Source: Symbiodinium natans (lineage: Eukaryota > Sar > Dinophyceae > Suessiales > Symbiodiniaceae). From it: a stretch of 64,000 nt of DNA. Both the position numbers and the translations under genes were made by a program. Under the pieces are notes generated by a model. The model worked only from the letters and a program-made list of their open reading frames with translations. It searched no databases and was not told where the DNA came from. Position 1 is the stretch's first letter; each line of letters starts with the position of its first letter. Location of the stretch: NCBI GenBank assembly GCA_905221605.1, contig CAJNDS010002345.1, positions 295,694 to 359,693 on the forward strand. The letters run 5' to 3'. Shown piece after piece: positions 39,601-51,460 of this stretch.

Positions 39601-40375
39601 CAAGGACGCAAACGCCTCGTCCTCACAGATGCTTAGGGCAAAGCTGTGTCAACTTCTGCGCCTTCTGCAGAGGGCAAGGTTTGGGCATGGATCCAACCTC
39701 ATGTAGTCGCAGGGTCCCAGCCTCTGATTGCTCCATGGAAGTCACGAAGAAACCGTCCGTCTCCATCTGCGCCAGGTCAAGCGATTGCGGACTTCAAGTG
39801 CCAGCCATGGGACTCCTAGAAACGGGGACCCCAGGACCCAACAACTAGGTGACAGACCGTGTTCGGAAGTTCTATGCCGCACTCTAAGACTCAATGCTTT
39901 CTGGACCTGAACAGGGCCACATCAGCCGGCACTAGTAGCCATCTTCCTGGGCTCGCAATCCTTGAGGTGTTCCCCTTCAATCCCCGAATAGATGCAGCAA
40001 AGCGGTCCCGTGCTTTGTATACACTTGACCTCGGGATTCAGGGGCGGTGTCACAGGTCAAAGCGCCGAAGTGAAGTTGAATCCTTGCTGAATCTCGAGTG
40101 CAGCTGTTGCCGTATATTTTCTGGCGGTGCGTTGCGCGGTTGGTTCGAGTTCTTGAAGATAGGGGAGGACTTACAACAAGGCAGAGGCCTCTCACCTGGG
40201 GGGTTCACAGCTGGGTGCTTGAACCATAGGCATGTTGAGGAACCCACCTCGCTCGCGGGACGCACTCCAAGAGCCAATTTTCGGAGCAGCGCCAGCACCG
40301 ATGCCTCGGGCTTGAAGATCGGTGGGCGGACTTTCTTCCGGAGAGCACCCCGAAGGTTCTCAAACGAGCCAGGAA
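36666..40375 (+). other. No confident gene
   Basis: Short frames below 125 codons overlap on both strands. Possible small coding pieces include plus 39,591-39,704 (MEDKDANASSSQMLRAKLCQ, then LLRLLQRARF). No domain motif, splice pair or repeat array was recognised. Confidence 0.35.
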
Positions 40376-40424
40376 TATATATATATATATATATGTGCAT
40401 ATGTATATATATATATGTATAATA
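40376..40424 (+). repeat. TA-rich microsatellite
   Basis: ATATAT runs are interrupted by GTGCATATG. Similar tracts occur near 43,167-43,190 and 52,910-52,941. Confidence 0.85.
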
Positions 40425-40510
40425 ATTCTTTGCACTCCATGGGAGCAGGACTCGGCATGTAGGACCCCCTTGTACGAGTGGCACCTCTCAACACACCGCA
40501 TGCCACAAGT

Positions 40511-40770
40511 AACCGGCGGTTAAGGCCTTTAAGGCTAAAGCCGGCGGCGTCATTGCACCCGTTGGGGGCTTTCAAGTTTACGCCAAGATGGTGGCTGCGC
40601 CCATCCCAAGGCCGCAGCTTCCTCATGCGGCTCAGATACCTCTCACGGGTGGCCAAGGCAGTGTTCTGACAAGACAACCGCCTGGACCGATTGTTCTCCC
40701 TTCTTCGGAAAGGTTTGCGGCCTGGAGGTACAAGGCGCTTGCCACTTTCACTGGCTGTGGGTTTATATAG
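40511..40770 (+). CDS. Possible exon, unknown protein
   Basis: An open stretch of 86 codons after a TAA reads AFKAKAGGVIAPVGGFQVYA, then KMVAAPIPRPQLPHAAQ, and ends ERFAAWRYKALATFTGCGF before TAG. Composition is protein-like. No family was identified. Confidence 0.25.
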
Positions 40771-43700
40771 TATATAGCTCGACCTTTTAGAGCCTTTTTG
40801 CTGACCGCGTTGTGCCACTCCAGCTCCCTACTCGGCTCGAGTCAGATAGGCGTAGGGGTGTAGGTTTGGCAGGGCCACAAGATCATGCCAAAGCCTTTCC
40901 ATGTTCAACGTGCACCTGCTACAGGCCGCTCTCCCGGGTTACTCCACCAGCCACAGAATGAAGAGCCATGCATGACATCCTATTTCGCCTGAGCACCATA
41001 CTCCGGAGGTTTTGCCTCACCCTGGATCCTGGCTAAACCTGCTCACAAGTCGCGCCCAGCCTCCTCCGCAGCCGTGCTAACGTACACGGCCTCGGAAGGG
41101 CACCATGCATGGGTTTGACTAAGGCCGTGTTGTGGCTTCAAGCCCTCATGAGGATCGCAGGCCATGGGACTCGGAACGTTTTCCGAAAACACTCTTTCGG
41201 GCAAAGAAGTATGCATGATTGCCAAGGATGTGCGAGTTGCCATCTGCAGGCCTTCATGGCCCGGCCCTAAGAACTTTTCAAGGACTCCAGAAGCCCCCAT
41301 CAGGACCACAGAACGCGTGCCCTCAAGGCTCCAGCTCGCCCATCAAAGCGACGTCCGCGGGCACCGAGGAAGCGGCAAAGTTCACCTGGGGCCCCACTAT
41401 GGCCGACTGCTTTTTTGATTTGTTTGTTTTGTTTTTTTTTGGGGGGGGCTTGATCTGATAGGGTTAAGTCACAGGCATGGGATTCGACGGCTCAGGGTTG
41501 TTCAGATGAATGGTCGGGATGCAGAGTTTGGAATTCAACTCTGACAAATGGCAAGTTGACCTGAAATACGTCGACGCATGTACACCTGGAATGTACTCTT
41601 GGACTACTCCACCTCAGGGAGTATGATCCTGCTGAGTCCAGCGGCAAAGAAGTGCCGATTTTCCAACCTGGCACAAGATGAGGATGGGGGCATTTACGCA
41701 ACACATCTGCATCCCAACGAATCTGGCGCCGCTTTTGACGAGGGTAGGTGTCGATGAGCATGAGATTCGCTACAGGAGAAAAGCCTCAACAGAGCCCTTG
41801 GCTCCTGATGGTGCGGCTCTCTGCCATTTTCAGAGGCCCAAAATCTCATGTTTTTTTCATCGTTGTATAGTGGACTAGATAAATTTATCAAACAAGGTAC
41901 CGCAATTATAAGTTACATGAATATGCGCGTTGAGGAGAGCCTGAGCCGGGCCGAAGATGGCGGCGCAGCGACGCTGCGATCGCTGTGACAGCAACCACAA
42001 GTCGCGGCCTCTGCTGTGAAGTAAACGAGTCGATTAGTTCCGGAAGGGGGGGGGGGGGTGTAACCGCAACCTAACCCCCCCATCCCAACTGCCTCAACAG
42101 CTTGCTGCCATTTCCGAGCTTTGTGCCAAGCCCAAGGTGAGGTGCGGATGAAGCGGCCGCTCTGCAATCCCTCAACCCTAGAATCGGTTCGGAGCTCTGG
42201 CCTATGCAAAACATGGTCATCATGAGGCTGGATGTGGCTGGCATACTCACCTTTCACAGGGCAAGTGCTTGATGCAGCTTGCCTCTATGCATGCAGAGAC
42301 GATCGATGAAGACAACGTGGGAACAAAGCACCACAAGTCCTAAGCCCAGACAACCTACCTCTAAACCCCTAAAAACCCTCACCCCCAATAAAAACCCTAG
42401 ATCCTAAACCGTGCCCCCGCCCCCCCTTATTCGGCATCACGAGAATACGGCGCTCATAGACGAAGAATGACCAAGGCCCCGGCTTCGTCCGCAAAAGTCC
42501 TGTGTTCATCATAGCGCATAGCTGCTATGCATAGCTGTGATGTATTGGCTCTTAGTGATGAATTTAAAGTCCCACAGAATCCCTTCAAGAGCTCTAAGAA
42601 CTAGCATGTTAAGCCTCTATGAGTAATGATTGGGAGGGCACTGACAAAAGTGGTGTTGGGGATTGCTAATTGTTGGACCAATGCCATCGGCGCTTCTGCG
42701 ATACAGGGACGTTGCACGTGGCTCTGACGTGTTCCTTCCCTGTGCCAAAGGCTATCCTTGCTGCTGAGGCCTTCTGAGATCACCCTTGGGTCTTCCGGAT
42801 TTAAGGTCCCAAATCTAAGAAGGCAATGAATGAACGGAAGACGCAGTTGCAAATCCCATGAACCACTGGTGTAGGAGACAGCGCCAGCGATCTGACTCTA
42901 GACTACCCAAACCTTGGGGACTTAGAGTGCTCTAATCACACATGGTCCAAGGGTGAAGTACGCGCACAGGCACTAGCCACTCGTCTTGGAACCCCAGCGC
43001 CCCAAAAGGAGATGCCTCCGTGAACGAGCATGTCTCCTTCTTGGTCCCTCCCCTTAAAAATGGCCTTGGGACACCCACATACACATATCAATCTATGTCT
43101 TTATATATGGCATGCATACATCTATGGATTTTTCTCTCCATCTCCACCTCTTGCTCTTTCTGTATGTATGTATATATATATATATAGACTCTACATATAT
43201 GTATCATTTATACATACACCCCTTTCTAGGCCAAGAATAAAGTCCTTAAGTTTGGTTTTTGACCTACGGGTGGTTGAAGAAAATCCCTTGAAGCCCCGAG
43301 TGCAAGGCCCGCCTCTACCCGTGGCGGCAACATGATCTGGGACCGCTCGTGATGGAGACAGCTTCCTGTCAGGCACAGCAGCCGCAAGCGCCCAAGTCTT
43401 CGGCAAACACAAACTTGCACATCACCTGTTTCGATAGGATCTTGTGTTTGTGCACGTTCTACCCCATGTGAAGCCATAGAGTCATAGAGTACGCAAAAGC
43501 ATGGCGCCAAACAGCCTTACAGGAAAGGCCTTGGCCGCCCCACGCGAGGTCGAAAAAGGTGCGCTCGTGCCTGGGAGTCATGACTTGGACTTATACGGGA
43601 TCCCCACCCCTTCAATGAGATGGCAAAGAGTTTGAAAATCCTACCATTCAATGTTAAGGGAGCTGGTTGCCAGGTGGAATCCGAGCCCAAACCCAATGGA

Positions 43701-44640
43701 AAAAGCTGGTGCGCAGAAGCAGCCAATGCCTCGCTGAGCTGTTGCTTTTGCTTGATTAGCATACAAGAAGCACCTACACATGCTTAGCAGCCTCCCGCTC
43801 TCACGCCTCTCCGTGACCGGCTGTGCAGTCTTTTGGAGGATGGAAGGTCGTGCGACAAGCAAGAAACATAGCAGACTTGTCCTGCATGCAACCTTGTACC
43901 GACAAGTGATGGAGGGCGAGTGATGGAGGGCCACCTTTGTTTCAGGATCGGGGTTGCGAAGGGATGTAAGCAACGCGGCTCATCGCTGTCTCGAGGAAGA
44001 AGGAGGTACTTCTCTGCCTGCGGGGGCTGGATAAGCAACAGCTGTGGGACTCAGCTGGGATTGAAAAGAATTCAGAGGCCCCAAGCCCTGAACTCCCTAA
44101 ACCCAAGCCCAATGCAGCCTAGATTGCGGGCCCATTTTGGGAATCATATGTATAATGGGTTCCTTATAGTTTAGGGTGCCCAAAAAACCCATAATTGTAG
44201 CTTACGCTCACGGTCTTTTTGGGCTTAGGGGGAGTTGACATGGGGACTTTGCTGAGCTTGCACGGGGGCACACCGCTCTCCTGAGTTTGCCCAAGCGCCT
44301 CAAAAACCGAAGTCCCCACAAGAACATTACAGGAAGACCGTGCAGCAAACTAATGTATAAATGTATAGATTATGTATACACACATAAACCCTAAACTCTG
44401 TTTTGCAACAGGCTTGTGATAGCTCGCCCGGATGTGCAAACCCTAAACCCCTCAACACCCTAAAGCTCTAAAGACCCCTTTTTTGCTGCATCAGGCACCA
44501 AACCGCTAAGCTTCCCTCTTTTTAAGGTAGTAGAGCTCCCCCCCTTTTTTCGCCAGAAAGCAGGGGGCCGCGCCTCCGCTCGGAGTCCCGGCTGCGGCGC
44601 GGAGCGCAGCGCGACGCAGGCGAGGTCAAAGGCTTGCTGG
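40771..44640 (+). other. No confident gene
   Basis: Frames below 115 codons on both strands are mutually overlapping. There is a CCCTAAAAACCC-type decayed tract at 42,360-42,415 and a TA microsatellite at 43,167-43,190. Confidence 0.35.
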
Positions 44641-44830
44641 AGGCTCCTTTCTTCAAGGGTCTACATGGGGTTTAAGGTTTCGGGTTTAGGGTTTAGGGTT
44701 TAGGGCTAGAGGGGGGGGGGGGTTCGACTCTCGCACTCGCTGAACCAGGCAAGGCTTTAGGGGTTTAGGGCTGAGGCCTCTGAGAGGCCTTTTCGGGTTT
44801 GGGGCTTAGGGGCTGGAATGATGCCTCAGC
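44640..44830 (+). repeat. Short interstitial telomeric-type tract
   Basis: GGGTTTAGGGTTTAGGGTTTAGGG lies near 44,683-44,706, with further GGGTTTAGGG/GGGGCTTAGGGG variants to about 44,815. A G run sits at 44,712-44,722. Confidence 0.8.
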
Positions 44831-47800
44831 ATTTATACAGGTGATCTGCGAGCAACATCTGCCCCCTAAAGCCTCAATTGAAAAGATTGTCTCCAGTGGC
44901 TCGGTTTGGAAAAGTGAAAGTGCTGCGGCGCAGGCGACCGTGAACACTGGGCTCTGCAAGCACAACCTCGACAAACGTTAGCGCACCTGCGTGGAAATGT
45001 GGAGCCCGAAGATGAAGCAAGCCCCGAAGGGGTCTCTTTCAACGTGCGGATAAATTACTGCATCCCCTGATGTTTCGCGGCCGTTTCTGAAGCCCGGCAG
45101 TCTTGCCAGCGACGAAGGCCTTGGTCTCCGTCCAGGGATGCCAGAGAAACAGCTTCACATCGCTGCTCAACAGCCTGCCAGGGGCCTCGACTCAGAGAGG
45201 ATCCGAGGTCGCGGCTCGATAGAATGCATTTGTGAATGCCTGCGCAAGCACAGGCAAAACCAGGATGAGTCTTGGGGATTTCGCGAAGACGTGCAAGACA
45301 GTGCCTGGGCCGAAGCATCAAAGACTGAGCCCTGGCAGCAAACCTGGCAATTTCTTGAGCACTTCTGCACCCACCACTCTTGTTTCAGTTCTTTAAGGAA
45401 GAAGCTGCACATATTTCGAATCAATCAAGAGTTGTGCGGTGTCTGCAGGTGGATGAGCAGACATGAAGGGGCAGCAGTGCAGGGTGGGGAAGGGGTGGGG
45501 TTGGAGGGAGAGCGGGAAAGGGTTGTAGACAAGCAGACAATCACGCCCTAGTACGCACGTTGTTCGCCGAGGTCCAGGCAACATGCCGTGCTCCTGCTTC
45601 CACAAAGGCCTCACCAGCCAAGCTGCTGCCTGGACAGGGGACAACAAAGAGGCTTAGGTTGTTTTTGGGGCAGACTCTTTTGGTGGTGGAGTGAGCTTGC
45701 AGGGACCAAAGGCGCTAGCGCTGCTCAGTCCAGGCTTCGGCGAAAGGCACACTGCATCGGGAGTTGGGGAGATCAGGGTCCCGGCATAGAACTGGTCCGC
45801 ATAAGGTCCGCAAGTAACCTTGCCTCTGAAGAGAGCTACGTACTAAGTTACTAAGTACTTACTATAAGTCTCATGCTTCAGCATGATCATAAGGAGCTGC
45901 AAGGCACTGAGGCGCCCGCAGCAGGCATGGAGAAAAATCAACCTTGGCAAAAGCTCGTGTTGGGGGTCTTAGGGGGTAGTCGGTTGTCGAAGTTGGGGGC
46001 TCAAGGCAAAAGCCGGCAGTGTTTGTACGAAACGAAACCAGGCTTGAAGGGTCTGTGCTCGGGATTCTTGTAAGCATAAACACGGTCCGTAAACTCCGGG
46101 AGCCCAAGATCCGATTGCTGCATCGAAGGCCCGAGCATCGCCCTCCCCAAACTTAGTTTAGTAGAAGAAGCGGTCTGCACATCGCCCCTTCGCGGGGCAC
46201 ACTCTTTGAACATTCTAGAATTGGCCAGAAGTTCTTCCCAAGCTGCGAAAGATGCGCTGCGCCGCCCGCAGCTTGCAGGAGGCCCCGCAAGTCCTGGACT
46301 CGCCAGAACAGGGTTTTAGGGTGTAGGGCTTCGGGCTTAGGGTCTAAATGCAAGCCCCTAAAGAGCCCTATAGCAGCATAGGCCCTAAGGGCGACCCCAA
46401 GTGCCTGCTTTGCATGGGCTGCGGGCGCCAGCAGCAGGCTAAAACAGCTTGCAAGATACGGAGCAACTCGCAAGCTATATGATATGAGGAGCTGAAGACA
46501 TGACCGCCGCACAAAATCTAATGGCCCCTTAGACCTCTGAGCCGGAAGTCAAACCCTTTAACCCCAGGATTTGAAGCGCCCCATGCCTCCAAGGAGAATG
46601 CGTGAGCTCCCCCGAAGTCGTCCTTTCGGGGTGGTTTTCCGGTCCAGGTTTGCAGGAAGGCAAGGTGATGCTCTTGGAGGTTTGGACAAACGCATGCGGC
46701 AGTCCACACAGGCAACATCTGCCAGCCTTCCTCCGCTGGCTTGCGAGCAGCCCCCCCCCCCCCCCCCGCAATAAAAAACCTAAGACCTAAGATGCCCCGG
46801 GGCCTCCAAGAGGAGGGCCTGTCCCGAGTCTGCACAATGGAGGGACCTCCAGGTCTGTTGGGTTTCAGGAGCTTCGGGCTTTTCTCCGCCTGCGCTTTTT
46901 GCTTCCAGGCCACAAGGTCAGAAAAGAAGTGGGGACAGGGCTTGAGGATTCGGGGTCTGGGAGATTGGGGTTGGGAGATTCGGATGCGAGGCCATGTCAG
47001 GATCTGTCCACAGCTTGCGATCAAAAAGGCTTCCAAGTCTTCCGGCGGGCTCTTCACACACTGCCAGTGCTCCGAGGGGTAAGAATTGATGCTGGATGCC
47101 GCTGGTGTTCTACAAAAGCCTTGATTTGTCGCACTTTTTTGCCAGCAGGCCTCAAAGCCAAAACCCTAGAGCTTCCCTTTATGACGCGGCTTTGCAAAGA
47201 AGACCCCTCACATACAAAGAAAGAGAAAGGTTGCCATGCAGCATCTCCCATGCAGCATCTGCCATACCGAGACCACGGCAGGTGCAGCACAGTGTTCGCA
47301 GCGCCGACCTGCAACATCAGCACTTTGCGCTTTTGCGGGGCTGAGTTTTTTGGGTCCGGGGGGGGGTCGAGGTTTGTACAATTGTTACAAGTCTCACGGG
47401 GGAATCTGGGAAATAGGAACATCGCAGGCTGACTTAAGTTTTGCCGATTCCGTGTTTTCCACCTATGACACGATGTGACATTTCAACACTTGCCATACTA
47501 CAACAGGAGCTCGGCTGTGCTTCAAAGCTCTCGTTTTTGTCGTCTGCTCCTTTTGGACTTTCGAAAGGCCCTGGTGCATCAACGCTGCATTCACGACCTC
47601 GTGGCTGAAGAAATCATTTGCACATCTACTCCCCATGCGCTGCAAGCCACACGCCTCTCTGCCCCGGGGTATGGTTGCGGTGAATAGGCGCCCAAAGTTC
47701 CCGACAAAACACTCAGAGACTCCAAAGGATCCGGCAAACTTGGACGCTTAAAGGAAGAAAGCCCTCAAGCCAGTCTTGATCCCTACTAGCTATGTTGCTT

Positions 47801-48800
47801 CGTGCTAAGCGGGATGTGGAGTCTTTGGCATGGCCTCCGGAGACGTCAGCACGTCCGTGAGTTTCGCCGATGTCGCAAGGCCCAGACTTAGAGCCTGTAC
47901 GGTTTAGGGTTGAATTAGAGCTTCGGATAGGGCTTAGGGTTTAGGATTTAGGGGGTTTAGCGTTTAGGGTTGAGGTTTGGGTGCTGAGCACCCAGTGTGC
48001 AGGGAGCTTGCCAACTACTCACTCCTGGATGAAAGTCCTCAGGCAGAGACAGAGTGTGTGCTTGCCCCTTGGAGCCAAGCACAGCATCCTCAAACAACCA
48101 CACAAACCCATGGCACCAAGCAGCTCTTTATGAAGCAGCTCTTTGCCACCCGCCTTCATGAAGCAGTCTACGGTTGCGGATATCAGGAACTGGGGCCGCC
48201 ATGATATTGGAAAGAGAGCCCGTATATGCGATGTGCTGAGAACCAACCAACCCTATGCAGAATGTCAGAATGCGCAGGCCCCTCGCACTCGCAAGCCTTT
48301 CGGCGTGAAAAAACAAGAATTCCCCAGGCCCCAGTCGTAACCAGTCCCTAAACCCATTAGTTGGGCGCAAGACATGCAAACCAAACTGCCATGCCTCGCC
48401 AACCAGTTCTGAAAGCATCAAGGCCTGAGGACAGGGGCTTGGGCTTTCGGGGTTTAGGGACTTAGGGCTTAATGACGGTTTAATTCGGGTTTATGGGAGT
48501 GAGTGAATGAGGCACCTGCAGTGCAGAGAGCAAAGCCGTATGGGCTTGGGGTTTAGGGGTTGATGGGTTTAGGTTTTCTGTTAGGGTCAAAGGCTTCAGG
48601 CGACTTAGGAGGATGCCACTGAAGCTGAGACATCAGAACATACATAGGGATGTCAATGGTTCAAGCGTCTGAGAACAGAGAACATCAAGGGCAGGGATGG
48701 GGGGAAGGCCGAAAGTAAAACCTCCCAACAGGGTGCAGTTGTCCTTTTGACGACACGGAAGGGACTTCCCCTTGAAAATTTCGCGAAGTAAAGCCTGACT
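44831..48800 (+). other. No confident gene
   Basis: Open frames such as plus 45,138-45,551 (137 codons), minus 46,518-47,057 and plus 46,899-47,432 overlap opposing frames and show no motif that I can name. Decayed TTTAGGG words occur near 47,900-47,975 and 48,450-48,590. Confidence 0.35.
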
Positions 48801-48939
48801 TGGACATTAGGATTGTGCTTGGAAATACTGTCGTTGGTGAAAAATGATGATGACTGTTACTACTGTACCACTATTGCCACACTACAGATGTTCTTCTTCT
48901 TGCCGTCTATATTCTTAAGAGGGTCTGTGATTCTTCTTC

Positions 48940-49141
48940 TTGCCACTTTTCATGTTCAAAATTGCTATTCATATTCTTCGCGTCGTCTCCCAAAGAGTTT
49001 TTGCCAAGGGTCCTCCTGCTGCACATCCAGCTGCGGCAACTCGAAGCCGCCACCCTGACGGAAGCCGTCTCTGGGCTCTGGTGGAGGGGTTTCCTGGGGG
49101 GCTTCCCCTCCATGGATCGAAGAAACCGGTCAAAGAAGTGA
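48940..49141 (+). CDS. Possible exon with canonical donor
   Basis: The frame reads RVVSQRVFAKGPPAAHPAAA, then TRSRHPDGSRLWALVEGFPG, then GLPLHGSKKPVKE, followed by GTGAGT. A second frame through the same bases (LLLHIQLRQLEAATLTEAVS) is equally plausible and ends at TGA overlapping the donor. No family was recognised. Confidence 0.28.
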
Positions 49142-49317
49142 GTTGAGGGCTTTGGGGGGGAGGTGGGGGCGGGGGGGGGGGTCAGGATGGATCGGTTCCG
49201 GCGTGGGTTCCTATGTGTCAGTATTGTGTTTGAAGGAGGTTCATCTTGGCTAGCCGGCGACCCCGATGCCAGCCTCGCCGTTTCGCCAGAGTGGGGAGGC
49301 ATACAACAGGTGCACCT

Positions 49318-49433
49318 CATATGGGGGTTTCCGAAATGTGGGGTACCTTATTGCGTTCCTTATCATAAGGGAATCCTATTTTTTAGGGACTACAAAATAA
49401 AAGGTCTCTTAATTTCGTGAACCCCCATATAGA
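49318..49433 (+). mobile_element. MITE-like hairpin element
   Basis: The ends are imperfect inverted repeats: ATATGGGGGTTTCCGAAAT at the left and ATTTCGTGAACCCCCATAT at the right. The interior (GGGTACC, CCTTATCATAAGGGAATCC) is AT-rich compared with the flanks. It has no coding capacity. It is related in arms and interior words to 50,747-50,873. Confidence 0.6.
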
Positions 49434-49590
49434 GCTGGCAGCCAACTCACAACAGTGAGAAGGCATGAGAGACCGATGAGACTCTGGCCACATCTCCACG
49501 CGGTGTTCTTTCGAAAGTGTCCTGCAGCCATGCTTGCTGGAAGCGTTATAGTTCAAACCACGTTTGCTGCCTATTTGCCGCAAATCATGA

Positions 49591-49763
49591 ATGACGCCAG
49601 GGCTCTCATCAGAGGAAGTATCCGGAAACTTATCTCGTCAGGCTTCGGAACTTGTCAAGGCCATGGTACCCAGAATTGCAGGGCGCGAGTCTTCTTCCGT
49701 ACCGGCTTCCAAGGTAGCTTCGACACAACCAGCGGCCCGACCATGCATGATCGCACTTTCCCA
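49591..49763 (+). CDS. Possible exon, unknown protein
   Basis: The frame reads MTPGLSSEEVSGNLSRQASE, then LVKAMVPRIAGRESSSVPAS, and reaches a possible donor TCCCAG|GTAAAG. A longer overlapping frame (49,455-49,910) is open but less protein-like. No family is known. Confidence 0.27.
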
Positions 49764-50256
49764 GGTAAAGCAAAAGGCAAGAGCAATATCACGAGGGGCT
49801 GTTGGTCTTTGTGGTCCAAAAACCCTACATGTTGTCTCGTAGAATTCTGTGCGGCGACCTACGAAAAAGGCTGTATAAGCCGTAGTGCAATGAACAGCAA
49901 CAGCCGCTAGAGGGACTTGACTGCTGCACTTTATTCATGTCATGCATTCGAGCTTCAAGGGGCCTGGGCTGTAGACACCCTGGAGCATCTTCTCTGCGGC
50001 CCTTTGTCCTCCTATTGGGAGTCTCCAAAAACCCCCCAAAAGCCTGACATACGTACTTCAACTTGGGCAGTCCGTCGACGCGTTTGTCGGCGTATCCTCA
50101 GATCATCAAGCAGCATCTCGTGTTAGGCTTGAGATTTCTGGAACGTCAAGTTGTGACAGGGCAGTGGTGGCATCCACTTGCTGCCCGCGTGGGGCGCCTG
50201 AAGATAACGACCACATATTGGGGAAATCTTTTCATCAAGCTTGAAGGCACCAAAGC

Positions 50257-50511
50257 TTGAAACCTTGCGCGGGACCTGAACTGGGCGGCTTTGCATTGCC
50301 GAAGATCAAGCAAAGTATGAGCGCAGCTGGGGCGAGCGATGACTCGGCTCCAAACGGCTTAGGGGCCTTTGGGCTTAGGTCGGCAAGCACTGCTGAGACT
50401 CCGGCCTTGAAGCCCCCCCTGTTTGGAGACCCGAAACCCAAAAAAGGAATCTCTCGCATGCTGAGGACCATGCGAAGCCGCGTGCGAACCCTTCTCGCCT
50501 CACGGTCTTAA
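50257..50511 (+). CDS. Possible exon, unknown protein
   Basis: The frame is open after GAAG|GCACC and reads LGGFALPKIKQSMSAAGASD, then FGLRSASTAETPALKPPLFG, then a basic end (ISRMLRTMRSRVRTLLASRS) and TAA. Composition is plausible for a C-terminal exon. Confidence 0.28.
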   Translation: MKPCAGPELGGFALPKIKQSMSAAGASDDSAPNGLGAFGLRSASTAETPALKPPLFGDPKPKKGISRMLRTMRSRVRTLLASRS

Positions 50512-50746
50512 GGGCTCTTTGCTTCCTTTCTTCTCAGCTGTTTTTTTTTTTGGTTGTGTTTATGGGGTTTCGAGTGCAAAGGCAGCGTCTAGAGCGTAGA
50601 GGGATGTACGCAGGCGCTTCCGCAAAGTAACATGAAGATCTTCTACGATTGCGGCCGAAAGTGCGTGCCAGGTGCAACCATTGCTTCTGCCATCCAAGTC
50701 TAAAAGGCGTGCTGAGGGTGACTGAGGTGAAGGCTGCATAAGGCTG

Positions 50747-50873
50747 ACATATGGGGGTTTCAAAAAATAGGGGGTGCCCGTTTTGGGGGGTCCCTTTAAG
50801 GGGATTCTAGTCTGTTTAGGCGAATTAACGGGGTACCCCCATCTGGGAAATAACCATATGGAGGTATTCAGGG
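50747..50873 (+). mobile_element. MITE-like hairpin element, second copy
   Basis: The left arm CATATGGGGGTTTCAAAAAA and following AGGGGGTGCCCGTT pair imperfectly with the right arm AACGGGGTACCCCCAT...AACCATATG. The core contains GGGGATTCTAGTCTGTTTAG, shared with about 57,288-57,350. Confidence 0.6.
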
Positions 50874-50989
50874 GGGAAGCGAACAACATTCAAGTGCACC
50901 CCCAAGGTCTCCGTGAAGCGCTGGGGGCCACACGGTGAGGGCGGGCGTTTGGCAAGCAACTGCTCCCTGACACATCGAGGGATGTCGGG

Positions 50990-51460
50990 CTCTTTCGGTG
51001 TTCGGGTTCAGGTTTTGACTACCGGCCGAGATTGAGGCTTTCCGAAAAACCTTCTTCTTCTTCTACGAACCCCCGGGGGGGTCCCCCGCGCGCCGGGCGC
51101 GCCCAGTCCAGCGTCCGTTCTCTGAGTGAGAATGGGGCAAGAACCACGGGCTCCCGGTGAGTCCGAAAAACCTCTCTCTCTCTCTCTCTCTCTGTCTCGC
51201 TCTGTCTGTCCCTCGCTGGATTCACCATGGATGTTCCGAAACACATTGGACATGGCCAGGGAAGCGGCTGCAATTCGAGCTAAGCCCAAATCAAGCCCAC
51301 AACCCATTGCCTCCACTCAGCCGCCCAGCAGCCATCCGGCACCTTCGTCAATGGAAGAGATCGAACTCGGGAAGAAATGCAGGGAATGTGAGGAGAAAGC
51401 CTTAAATTCATGCTGCGCGAACACCGAAGAGAGGCATCTCACGAGCGCCTAGAGTGAATG
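50990..51460 (+). CDS. Unrecognised ORF (51,126-51,452)
   Basis: A 108-codon plus-strand frame contains a CT microsatellite (51,172-51,192, read as Ser-Leu repeats) and ends MEEIELGKKCRECEEKALNS and a stop. The end looks helical and charged. The start is likely non-coding repeat. No family was recognised. Confidence 0.22.

Noticed and set aside
41164-41418. Suspected histone-like fragment on the plus strand
   Set aside because: On reading, the frame does not match any core histone motif.
44700-44760. tRNA-like T arm (GGTTCGACTCTCGC)
   Set aside because: No acceptor stem, D arm or anticodon arm can be drawn around it. Similar isolated GGCTCGAATCCC words at 7,669, 34,068 and 34,654 also fail.
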